A program made the translations under genes and the position numbers. 9,731 nucleotides of DNA, from NCBI GenBank assembly GCA_002796165.1, contig PCWF01000141.1, positions 1,680 through 11,410 of the forward strand, given 5' to 3'. The notes below the pieces were generated by a model. It ran no database searches and was not told the origin of the DNA. It was given only the letters and a program-made list of their open reading frames with translations. The stretch comes from Nitrospinae bacterium CG11_big_fil_rev_8_21_14_0_20_56_8. GTDB taxonomy: Bacteria > Nitrospinota > Nitrospinia > Nitrospinales > VA-1. Positions 1-4,942 of this stretch are shown piece after piece (positions within the stretch are counted from its first letter, which is position 1; the number at the start of each line of letters is the position of its first letter).

Positions 1-191
1 GGTCCCGGTAAATGTGGTCAAGGCGGGATAAATTCTGCGTTTGAGGCTAAACGAGCTCGCCGGGACCCAACCGGGGGGCAAAATATTTCAGGGTACATCC
101 CCGGCCGTGAACCGGTCTTTCGGAGATGGGACTCGGGAAAAGGCCAGTTGCAATCTTGTGAATTATTAGCGGGGCCCAGAAGAGGAATTCG
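1..191. other. Upstream region and leader of nuoD
   Basis: No complete gene is visible here. One plus-strand frame runs in from the left edge and stops with TAA at 29-31 (last residues VPVNVVKAG); it could be the C-terminal end of an upstream gene, but nine residues are too few to identify. Another plus frame stays open from base 1 to a TGA at 193-195, inside nuoD, and resembles nothing recognised. An 8-base inverted repeat (GGTCCCGG at 1-8, CCGGGACC at 60-67) could form a hairpin with a long loop, but no T tract follows it. The last bases carry the nuoD ribosome-binding site (AGAGGA, 180-185). No convincing sigma-70 promoter was found, so nuoD may be read from an upstream promoter. Confidence 0.4.
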
Positions 192-1382
192 ATGACCGAC
201 CTAAAAGAGAACCTTCACACCGATCACATGGTCCTGAATATGGGACCCTCGCACCCGGCCACGCACGGTACCGTCAAGTTCCTGCTGACCCTCGACGGGG
301 AAACGGTGGTCGACATTGCCGTCGAAGTGGGTTACCTGCACCGCGGGTTCGAAAAAATGTGCGAAAGCGTGACATGGACCAACGTCTTCCCTTACACGGA
401 CCGGTTGAATTACTGTTCGGCGATCCTGAACAACATCGGATATGCGTTGGCGGTTGAAAAATTGTGCGGCATCGAATTGACCGACCGGTGCAAATATATC
501 CGGGTGGTCACGGGGGAACTCGCGCGAATCGCCGATCACTATACGAATATCGCGGCGGCGGCGTTGGAACTGGGAGCCCTCACCGCATTCATCTACTTCG
601 TCGAAGCCCGCGAAATCGTCTGGGACCTCCTGGAAATGGTCTGCGGAGCGAGGCTGACCGCCAACTACATCCGGATCGGCGGCCTCATGTGCGACGTTCC
701 TCCCAATTTCAACGAAGAACTCGAGTCGCGATACGCCAAGCTCGATTCCCTGTTCGTCGACGTGGACAAGCTTCTGACCAAAAATCGCATCTTCCTCGAC
801 CGTATGCGCGACACCGGCGGCATTTCCGCCGAGGATGCGATCAATTGGGGTTATACCGGCCCCTGCCTGCGGGCCTGCGGCGTGAATTACGATGTCCGCA
901 AGGCGCACCCGTACCTGGTTTACGACCGGATCGATTTCGACATCCCCATCGGAACGGTGGGAGACAACTTCGACCGCTACCTGGTGCGGATGGAAGAGAT
1001 CAAGCAGAGCTACAAAATCATCAAGCAGGCCATGAAAGACATGCCCCAAGGCCCCATCAACGTGGACAATCCCTACGTCAGGGTTCCCTCCAAACAGGAT
1101 GTCTATTCCCGCATGGAGGAAATGATCGCGCACTTCAAGGTGATGATCGATGGAATGAAACCCCCGGTCGGAGAAGTCTATTTCCCCATCGAGGCCGCCA
1201 ACGGGGAGTTGGGATTCTACCTGGTGAGCGATGGAAGCGGCAAACCCTACAAATGCCGGGTTCGGCCTCCCTGCTTCACCCTCACCGCCTCGATGGAGCA
1301 GATTTGCCGGGGCGGAATGCTCGCGGATATCATACCGACCTTCGACATGCTCAACATGATCGGGGGAGAATGCGATCGCTGA
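192..1382 (+). CDS. nuoD: NADH-quinone oxidoreductase subunit D (NuoD, 49 kDa subunit)
   Basis: This is the quinone-pocket subunit of respiratory complex I, in the peripheral arm on the cytoplasmic face of the membrane. It passes electrons from the terminal Fe-S cluster of NuoB to quinone. The 396-residue length is normal for a stand-alone NuoD, with no NuoC fusion. Visible family motifs are GPSHPATHG (18-26), LHRGFEK (49-55), KAHPYLVYDRIDFDIPIG (237-254), DRYLVRMEEIKQS (261-273) and a C-terminal GGMLADII...GGECDR. Aligned from memory to the Thermus subunit, H25 and Y74 match the quinone-headgroup ligands. AGAGGA lies 6 bases before the ATG, which supports this start. The gene that follows is an unrelated membrane protein, so the usual nuoE-N order is not continued here. 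The identification is secure. Confidence 0.97.
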   Translation: MTDLKENLHTDHMVLNMGPSHPATHGTVKFLLTLDGETVVDIAVEVGYLHRGFEKMCESVTWTNVFPYTDRLNYCSAILNNIGYALAVEKLCGIELTDRCKYIRVVTGELARIADHYTNIAAAALELGALTAFIYFVEAREIVWDLLEMVCGARLTANYIRIGGLMCDVPPNFNEELESRYAKLDSLFVDVDKLLTKNRIFLDRMRDTGGISAEDAINWGYTGPCLRACGVNYDVRKAHPYLVYDRIDFDIPIGTVGDNFDRYLVRMEEIKQSYKIIKQAMKDMPQGPINVDNPYVRVPSKQDVYSRMEEMIAHFKVMIDGMKPPVGEVYFPIEAANGELGFYLVSDGSGKPYKCRVRPPCFTLTASMEQICRGGMLADIIPTFDMLNMIGGECDR

Positions 1383-1459
1383 CCCCTTCCCGCACCTGCC
1401 CTCCGATCCATAAATTTTTTTCCTTTTGCTTCTCCGGTTATCTAAAATAGAAGGACGGG

Positions 1460-1479
1460 TTGGCCCGTTGCCGGGCCAA
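1460..1479 (+). other. GC-rich hairpin in the leader of the membrane-protein gene
   Basis: TTGGCCCG (1460-1467) and CGGGCCAA (1472-1479) are perfect 8-base complements around a TTGC loop. The hairpin lies 54 bases upstream of the start codon at 1534. No T tract follows on either strand, so it does not look like an intrinsic terminator. It may be a structured 5' leader or an RNA-stabilising stem between nuoD and the next gene. An AT-rich stretch just before it (about 1411-1448, including TAAAAT at 1443-1448) could hold a promoter, but no good -35 box is correctly spaced. Confidence 0.45.
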
Positions 1480-1533
1480 TGCCGCGTGTGGATCCCTGCG
1501 CGATCCCCTGCTCCCTTCCAAGGTCGGCCATTC

Positions 1534-2541
1534 ATGTCGAAGATGTTAAAAATCATTTTTCTGATGCTGGGGGTCGGTCTCTTCGGCTGGTCGGTCAAAA
1601 CGGTGGACATGACCACCGTGTTCAACCTGTTGACGAAACTTGGAGCCGGATTCCTTTTGATCCTGCTGTTCTACTGGCTCGTCACCCTGCTCGATACCCT
1701 GTCGTGGAAATACAATTTTTATCCGGTCGAAGCCCGCCACCTGCTCACCTGGCAATTGTGGCGCATACGCCAGATCGGCGAAGCTTACAACACCATCACC
1801 CCGCTGGGAACCCTGGGCGGAGAACCGGTCAAAGCCCAGTTATTGAAGGACCGGCACGGCCTCTCCCTGCGGGAGGGTCTGGCGTCGCTGGTGGTGGCCC
1901 GGACGACCTTCCTCACGGCGCTCTGTCTTTTTTTCGTTCCGGGGATCGTCCTGATTCTCCAGTCCGGTTCCGTATCTCCCCAATTTAAAACCACGAGCGT
2001 CGTCGGGATGGCGATCTTTTCCACCCTCATTTTTCTGTTCTTTCTGTTTCAGATTACGGGAACGCTGGGGCGGCTGGCCGGTTGGGTTGCCCGTTGGGGC
2101 GTGGGGGGAGGAGTGGTTTCATTCCTGTCCAAACTGGAAGCGCTTTCGCGCCTCATGTCCGGTTACTACCGGGAACATGCAAGCCGATTGATTCTCTCGA
2201 TCGGTTACGCATTTATCGGATGGATCGCGGGACTGGGAGAACTGTACGTCACCCTGGTCTTTCTCGGCTTTCAACCGACCCTTGCCGATCTGTGGATCAT
2301 GGAATCTCTGGCCCAGTTGGTTCGGGTTGGCAGTTTTTTCATTCCACTCAGTCTGGGGGCTCAGGAAGGCGGGCTCATCCTGATCTTCTCGGCCATGGGC
2401 TGGCCGCCGGACTTGGGGCTGACCGTATCGTTCGTCCGCCGGATCAAGGAAATGATCTGGGTCGGATTGGGCCTCGCGATGGGGTGGAACCTGGCTTTCG
2501 ACGCGGGGAAAGTGGAAGTCGAAAGTCCGGAGAGCCCATAA
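1534..2541 (+). CDS. Flippase-like integral membrane protein (LPG-synthase TM domain / HpnL-like, UPF0104)
   Basis: A 335-residue polytopic inner-membrane protein. Hydrophobic segments lie at about residues 4-20, 37-56, 118-143, 156-176, 220-245, 259-275 and 279-320. Two family hallmarks are visible: TPLGTLGGEPVKAQLL (89-104), the usual GGE.....LL motif, and SLGAQEGG (273-280) followed by RRIKEMIW (302-309). Both are typical of HpnL-like members of the lysylphosphatidylglycerol synthase/flippase family. Relatives move or modify lipids; HpnL itself is tied to hopanoid export. No hopanoid gene is in this window, so the substrate is unknown and no symbol is given. The frame also opens at 1426, but the ATG at 1534 begins a normal membrane N-terminus and has AAGGTCGG upstream, so it is preferred. 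The gene ends right at a terminator hairpin. Confidence 0.85.
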   Translation: MSKMLKIIFLMLGVGLFGWSVKTVDMTTVFNLLTKLGAGFLLILLFYWLVTLLDTLSWKYNFYPVEARHLLTWQLWRIRQIGEAYNTITPLGTLGGEPVKAQLLKDRHGLSLREGLASLVVARTTFLTALCLFFVPGIVLILQSGSVSPQFKTTSVVGMAIFSTLIFLFFLFQITGTLGRLAGWVARWGVGGGVVSFLSKLEALSRLMSGYYREHASRLILSIGYAFIGWIAGLGELYVTLVFLGFQPTLADLWIMESLAQLVRVGSFFIPLSLGAQEGGLILIFSAMGWPPDLGLTVSFVRRIKEMIWVGLGLAMGWNLAFDAGKVEVESPESP

Positions 2542-2577
2542 AAAAAGCAGGCCGATTTTGAATCCGGCCTGCCTTTA
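2540..2577. terminator. Intrinsic terminator, likely bidirectional
   Basis: GCAGGCCG (2547-2554) pairs with CGGCCTGC (2565-2572) around a 10-base loop. The left arm is preceded by seven A residues (2540-2546), which become a T7 tract on the minus strand. The right arm is followed on the plus strand by CTTTATC, a weaker U tract. It overlaps the stop codon of the plus-strand membrane-protein gene and lies 74 bases beyond the stop of minus-strand tatA, so it can end both convergent transcripts. It should be stronger for tatA. Confidence 0.85.
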
Positions 2578-2650
2578 TCAAATTTAAATTCATCCCTTCG
2601 CCACGCGTTTTTCCATCCCGGTCCCAGGCAAGGGGATTGAATGGGACGGA

Positions 2651-3046
2651 TTAGAAAACGTCCCGGGAGACACCCCGGTCGCGGCCGCGTCCACCGGGAA
2701 CCCGTCCCAGCGAACTGGTGAAAACATCATTTTGCTGAACCAGCCCATCGTGAGGAGTGCGAACCGTTCCGATGCGGTTTTTTTCAATCTCCATCGCCGC
2801 TTCGTCGATGATCTGTTCTTCCTTTTTCGCCGCGGCTTGAGCCACCTGCCCTTCGCCCGCCGCCTGAGCCTCGCCACCCTGGCCCGTTTCCCCGGAGTCC
2901 ACGGCCTCAGCTTCCTTCATCGACGTTTTGAAATTGCGGATACTGCGGCCGAAAGCACTCCCGATCTCGGGCAATTTACCCGCGCCAAAAATAATCATGA
3001 TTATGACCAGGATTACCATCAACTCGGGAAAACCGATGCCCATCAT
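2651..3046 (-). CDS. tatA: Sec-independent protein translocase subunit TatA (TatA/B/E family) with a long C-terminal tail
   Basis: TatA oligomerises in the inner membrane and forms the pathway by which TatC delivers folded twin-arginine substrates. The first 45 residues are classic: GFPEL (5-9), a single membrane helix (7-20), the FG hinge, GKLPEIGSAFGRSIRNFK (23-40) as the amphipathic helix, then an acidic region. At 131 residues it is longer than the usual 60-90. Residues about 50-75 are Gly/Ala/Glu/Gln-rich, and residues 91-131 form a basic tail unlike known TatA. The frame opens further upstream at 3118, but CAGGAG lies 8 bases before the ATG at 3046 (a second ATG follows at 3043), which fixes the start. 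No tatB or tatC is nearby. TatB is a less likely alternative, because the helix and hinge read as TatA. Confidence 0.9.
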   Translation of the reverse strand: MMGIGFPELMVILVIIMIIFGAGKLPEIGSAFGRSIRNFKTSMKEAEAVDSGETGQGGEAQAAGEGQVAQAAAKKEEQIIDEAAMEIEKNRIGTVRTPHDGLVQQNDVFTSSLGRVPGGRGRDRGVSRDVF

Positions 3047-3089
3047 ATGAAATTCTCCTGTCCAGGGGGGGATATTGATTCTGGCTCCT

Positions 3090-3129
3090 AGTGTATCAGA
3101 AAACGTCCTGCAAAACACCCCCTTGTCAA
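3090..3129 (-). promoter_or_regulatory. Candidate promoter for tatA
   Basis: Reading the minus strand, TGATACACT (3098-3090) matches an extended -10 element (TGnTAnnnT) about 44 bases before the tatA start codon. A perfect TTGACA lies at 3129-3124, but it is 28 bases from this -10, too far for one sigma-70 promoter. Either the extended -10 works alone or TTGACA is fortuitous. Confidence 0.4.
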
Positions 3130-3245
3130 TTTTTAAAATAGCCTTCCATGACCGGGTTTATTCCGTTTCGGCAAACCCCCTTGCAATGAAAATAAAGGGT
3201 AAACTTGTTTCCCCAAGCCCTTTTCAGGGATCGCCGCAAGTATTT

Positions 3246-3285
3246 GCGCCAATCTCCCTTTTCTAAAAATTTGCAATATTGGCGC
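3246..3285. repeat. 8-bp inverted repeat at the 3' end of the secreted-protein gene
   Basis: GCGCCAAT (3246-3253) and ATTGGCGC (3278-3285) are exact complements separated by 24 bases. The repeat spans the stop codon of the minus-strand gene. No T tract follows on the minus strand, so it may be a 3' stabilising stem rather than a terminator. No clear terminator was found between this gene and the tatA promoter. Confidence 0.35.
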
Positions 3286-3727
3286 TGAACATGCCGGACG
3301 GGCTGTCGTAGAACGTCTCGTTTCCATTGATGCCGTCCTCGCTAACATCCTTGTAAATCAGGTCCCAATGCCCGTCTTCATTGACGTCCGCGGCATAGAA
3401 CATCGGTTCCCGGGCCGCCACATAGTAGAAATTGGACGAACCGTAATTTACAAAGAACACGATATTCTCAGGAAAGTAACTCGCCATGACATTGGGTGGT
3501 TCTTTGGCAAAAAACGACCGCACCACAATCCGCAAGGTGTAGAAATCGGGCTTGGAGTTTCCGTCCAGATCGTAACCCACGTACAGCATTCCGTTTGCGG
3601 CCAAGTCCCAACTCATTTGAGTGGCCAACGGCGGCTCGTGCACGAGGTATGGGTTACTCCAGGTCATTGGCGGATTAAGAACGAACACAAACATTGTAAA
3701 GGTAAAAAGGACAAGGAAGCGTTTCAT
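3263..3727 (-). CDS. Small secreted protein with two Asp-rich Ca-binding-type loops (function unknown)
   Basis: A 154-residue protein with a Sec-type signal peptide: MKRF, a hydrophobic stretch to about residue 18, and likely cleavage near residue 24 (TWS|NP). The mature part has two Asp-rich loops, DLDGNSKPD (53-61) and DVNEDGHWD (114-122). These have the D-x-D/N-x-D/N-G spacing of dockerin, EF-hand and FG-GAP/VCBS calcium loops. The remainder is rich in aromatic residues and looks like a beta fold. It should act in the periplasm, at the outer membrane or outside the cell. No enzyme motif is visible and the family is not recognised. A GTG nine bases upstream (3736) is in frame, but AGGGGG sits 8 bases before the ATG at 3727 and overlaps the GTG position, so ATG is chosen. 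The gene lies 21 bases after a 31-codon ORF. Confidence 0.75.
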   Translation of the reverse strand: MKRFLVLFTFTMFVFVLNPPMTWSNPYLVHEPPLATQMSWDLAANGMLYVGYDLDGNSKPDFYTLRIVVRSFFAKEPPNVMASYFPENIVFFVNYGSSNFYYVAAREPMFYAADVNEDGHWDLIYKDVSEDGINGNETFYDSPSGMFSANIANF

Positions 3728-3748
3728 TTGGCTCACCCCCTGGCTCGT

Positions 3749-3844
3749 TTACGGCGGCACATGAGATTCGTTCGCATGTGTGGCCGGATTACTCAGCGGA
3801 ACCCAATTGTTCCGGAGTTGCCGTACCAGCACCATGAAAGTCAT
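3749..3844 (-). CDS. 31-codon ORF with a strong Shine-Dalgarno upstream of the secreted-protein gene
   Basis: The minus strand reads GGAGGTGAT, a near-perfect anti-16S match, with its GGAGG core 8 bases before an ATG at 3844. A 31-residue frame (starts MTFMVLVRQL, ends ESHVPP) then runs to a TAA at 3749-3751. The secreted-protein start follows 21 bases later. The peptide has a short hydrophobic N-terminus (FMVLV) and a polar, Pro-rich end, with no known motif. It could be a real small protein or a leader ORF whose translation is coupled to the next gene. The ribosome-binding site is the best in the window, which is the main reason to call it; homologues are not recognised. Confidence 0.5.
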   Translation of the reverse strand: MTFMVLVRQLRNNWVPLSNPATHANESHVPP

Positions 3845-3878
3845 GGGAATCACCTCCGATCGCCTTATTTTCAGGCAT

Positions 3879-3914
3879 AAAAAGGGCCTATCCTTCACCG
3901 TGAAAGATAGGCCC
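3879..3914 (-). terminator. Intrinsic terminator inside the leader of the small-ORF/secreted-protein unit
   Basis: On the minus strand, GGGCCTATC (3914-3906) and GATAGGCCC (3892-3884) pair perfectly over 9 bp. The hairpin continues inside with TTCA/TGAA and a 3-base loop, apart from one mismatch. Five T residues follow (3883-3879). It ends a transcript starting to the right, most likely at the -10 box near 4080. It lies 35 bases before the start of the 31-codon ORF, so readthrough or antitermination would be needed for that promoter to express the downstream genes. Confidence 0.8.
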
Positions 3915-3948
3915 AAGCCAACCGCAATTTCTGATGGTTACGGGAATA

Positions 3949-3963
3949 TAGGCTTGAAGCCTA
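3949..3963 (-). other. Short hairpin overlapping the stop codon of the 16-codon ORF
   Basis: TAGGCTT (minus 3963-3957) and AAGCCTA (3955-3949) are complements, giving a 6-bp stem with a 3-base loop. The TAG stop of the 16-codon ORF forms its first three bases. Its right arm shares GCCTAT with the left arm of the terminator at 3884-3914, and its left arm shares TAGGC with the terminator's right arm, so alternative pairings are possible. Confidence 0.45.
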
Positions 3964-4011
3964 AGTTTCACAAACCATTCCAAACTCTGTCGCCATTGCA
4001 CGCATAATCAT
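3961..4011 (-). CDS. 16-codon leader ORF (candidate)
   Basis: Reading the minus strand, an ATG at 4011 opens a frame encoding MIMRAMATEFGMVCET, ending with TAG at 3963-3961. GAAGGA (4020-4015) precedes it. The spacing is only 3 bases to the first ATG but 9 to the in-frame ATG at 4005, so the true product may be 14 residues. The peptide is Met-rich (four of 16) and has one Cys. It lies between a consensus -10 box and two hairpins, the arrangement of an attenuator leader peptide. A frame this short could also arise by chance. Confidence 0.3.
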   Translation of the reverse strand: MIMRAMATEFGMVCET

Positions 4012-4077
4012 CGTTCCTTCTTTTATCTCATGTATTAGATGAAGGTTAAGAGGATGGAGATTCTTCTTTTCAATCGA

Positions 4078-4104
4078 ATTATATTTTTAATCCATTTAAA
4101 AACA
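4078..4104 (-). promoter_or_regulatory. Candidate promoter of the short minus-strand transcript
   Basis: On the minus strand a perfect TATAAT lies at 4083-4078 within a very AT-rich stretch. The best -35 candidate is TTGTTT, 16 bases upstream, which matches the consensus only partly. No larger gene starts within about 200 bases downstream, so the likely output is the 190-nt unit or the leader of the 31-codon ORF. Confidence 0.45.
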
Positions 4105-4139
4105 ATGGGTTATCAGCATGGTTTCAAATCAAACCCAAT

Positions 4140-4170
4140 AAAAAGGGCCGGGAGAAACATCTCCCGGCCC
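4140..4170 (-). terminator. Intrinsic terminator of the TPR-protein gene
   Basis: An 11-bp perfect stem (4145-4155 with 4160-4170) closes an AACA-type loop. On the minus strand five T residues follow (4144-4140). It lies about 40 bases after the TPR gene stop. Its last 12 bases (minus GGCCCTTTTTAT) are identical to the tail of the terminator at 3879-3914. Confidence 0.9.
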
Positions 4171-4211
4171 CCGATTTAAAAAGTCCTGATATTTCGATTT
4201 TTAATTTAATC

Positions 4212-4571
4212 TCAGTGATTGATGTGTGAGTTCAAAATCGCCGAATTGATAATGGCCTCGTTGCCATTGGCGTTTTTCTTGGCGGCCTTGAAATGCATGG
4301 TGGCTTCGCCATGTTTTCCCAATTTATCCAGGGCCAACGCCTCGTTAAAGTGGGCCTCGCCAAGGGCGGGATCCGCGGCAGAAGCCTCTTCAAAATGTTT
4401 GAGAGCTTCATCCGCATGTCCCTGGTTCCAATGCTTGATCCCTTCCTGGTTATGCATTTGCGCGCTCGCGTTCGCCCCCTTTGGCAATTCCATGGGGCCC
4501 TCGGCGGCGAAGGCGGTTACAGCCCAACTCATAAAAACGGCGACGGCAAACATGACGGAAATTTTTTTCAT
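4212..4571 (-). CDS. Secreted/periplasmic protein with two TPR repeats
   Basis: A 119-residue protein with a clear Sec signal peptide: MKK, hydrophobic residues 5-20, likely cleavage at AFA|AEG near residue 22. The mature part has two 34-residue tetratricopeptide repeats (about 37-70 and 71-104), with the expected small residues and the A-DPA/G-AH-N-A pattern. A short C-terminal segment ends SHINH. TPR units bind other proteins, so this is probably a small periplasmic adaptor; its partner is not indicated by neighbours. There is no lipobox cysteine and no haem motif. The frame opens upstream at 4622, but AGGAGG lies 6 bases before the ATG at 4571 and the signal peptide starts there. A strong terminator follows, so it is probably monocistronic. 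Confidence 0.85.
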   Translation of the reverse strand: MKKISVMFAVAVFMSWAVTAFAAEGPMELPKGANASAQMHNQEGIKHWNQGHADEALKHFEEASAADPALGEAHFNEALALDKLGKHGEATMHFKAAKKNANGNEAIINSAILNSHINH

Positions 4572-4942
4572 CGGCTTCCTCCTGAGAGCGGTTATGACAA
4601 AAGTTGTCTGACTTGGTGACACAAGACGTATGACGGGTACGATGATCGGCCTACCAGAACTCCATTCTCAACCCACAAATCCTCCTTCATAACAATCGAA
4701 TCGCGCTTTCAAAAATCAACCCAATCGCACAAATCAAATACATGACCGGTTTTGGACAAAGTAAAGGAAATCTGCATCCCCATGGGATCGAGTTGGGAAT
4801 GGATCCAGCCAATCATAAGCGTAGTTCAAGCGGAAGGAGACGGTCAAACCGGGCTAACCTGGACTGCATGCTATAAATTTACCATTTCTGCAGGGTCCGG
4901 GGAAATAATTTATTCAAGGGATCTTTTTTGATGGAATGCCGC
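4572..4942. other. 371-bp gap between the TPR gene and the nitroreductase fusion gene
   Basis: This gap should contain the promoter of the minus-strand TPR gene and the transcript end of the large minus-strand gene, but neither is obvious. No hairpin followed by a T tract was found just past the TAA at 4943-4945. A minus-strand frame of 32 codons (4690 to 4592, starts MKEDLWVENG) ends 20 bases before the TPR start codon but lacks a ribosome-binding site. The weak plus-strand ORF at 4746-4931 also lies here. Confidence 0.4.
4746..4931 (+). CDS. Possible small ORF in the intergenic region (weak)
   Basis: A plus-strand frame is open from after a TGA at 4743-4745 to the TGA at 4929-4931. An ATG at 4782 would give 49 residues (MGSSWEWIQPIISVVQAEGD...), and a TTG at 4752 would give 59. 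The composition is protein-like, but no Shine-Dalgarno is well placed (AAGGA is about 13 bases from the ATG). A frame of this length is expected by chance in a 370-base gap. It is convergent with the large minus-strand gene, whose stop lies just beyond. Listed so that the gap is not treated as empty. Confidence 0.2.
   Translation, partial: PVLDKVKEICIPMGSSWEWIQPIISVVQAEGDGQTGLTWTACYKFTISAGSGEIIYSRDLF

Larger units (their letters stand above)
3879..4071 (-). ncRNA. Predicted short transcript (about 190 nt): attenuator-like leader or small RNA
   Basis: A transcript starting about 7 bases after the TATAAT at 4083-4078 and ending in the T tract at 3883-3879 would be roughly 190 nt. It would contain the 16-codon ORF, the small hairpin at 3949-3963 and the terminator. 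The unit lies after another minus-strand terminator (4140-4170), so it is insulated from the upstream TPR gene. It matches no riboswitch class I can recognise by eye. Whether it is a free small RNA or the regulated 5' leader of the downstream genes cannot be settled from sequence alone. Confidence 0.4.

Noticed and set aside
1374..1421. Possible nuoD terminator: GATCG/CGATC repeat followed by a T7 tract
   Set aside because: The arms are only 5 bases with a loop of about 25 bases and are not adjacent to the T tract; too weak to call.
201..1625. 474-codon minus-strand open frame opposite nuoD
   Set aside because: It is an antisense shadow of the clearly identified nuoD, produced by G/C-biased third codon positions. 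It has no ribosome-binding site and no recognisable family.
2590..2877. Alternative minus-strand frame through the tatA tail
   Set aside because: Its Arg/Lys-rich product resembles no TatA tail, and the chosen frame is continuous from a well-supported start; kept only as the frameshift alternative in the tatA finding.
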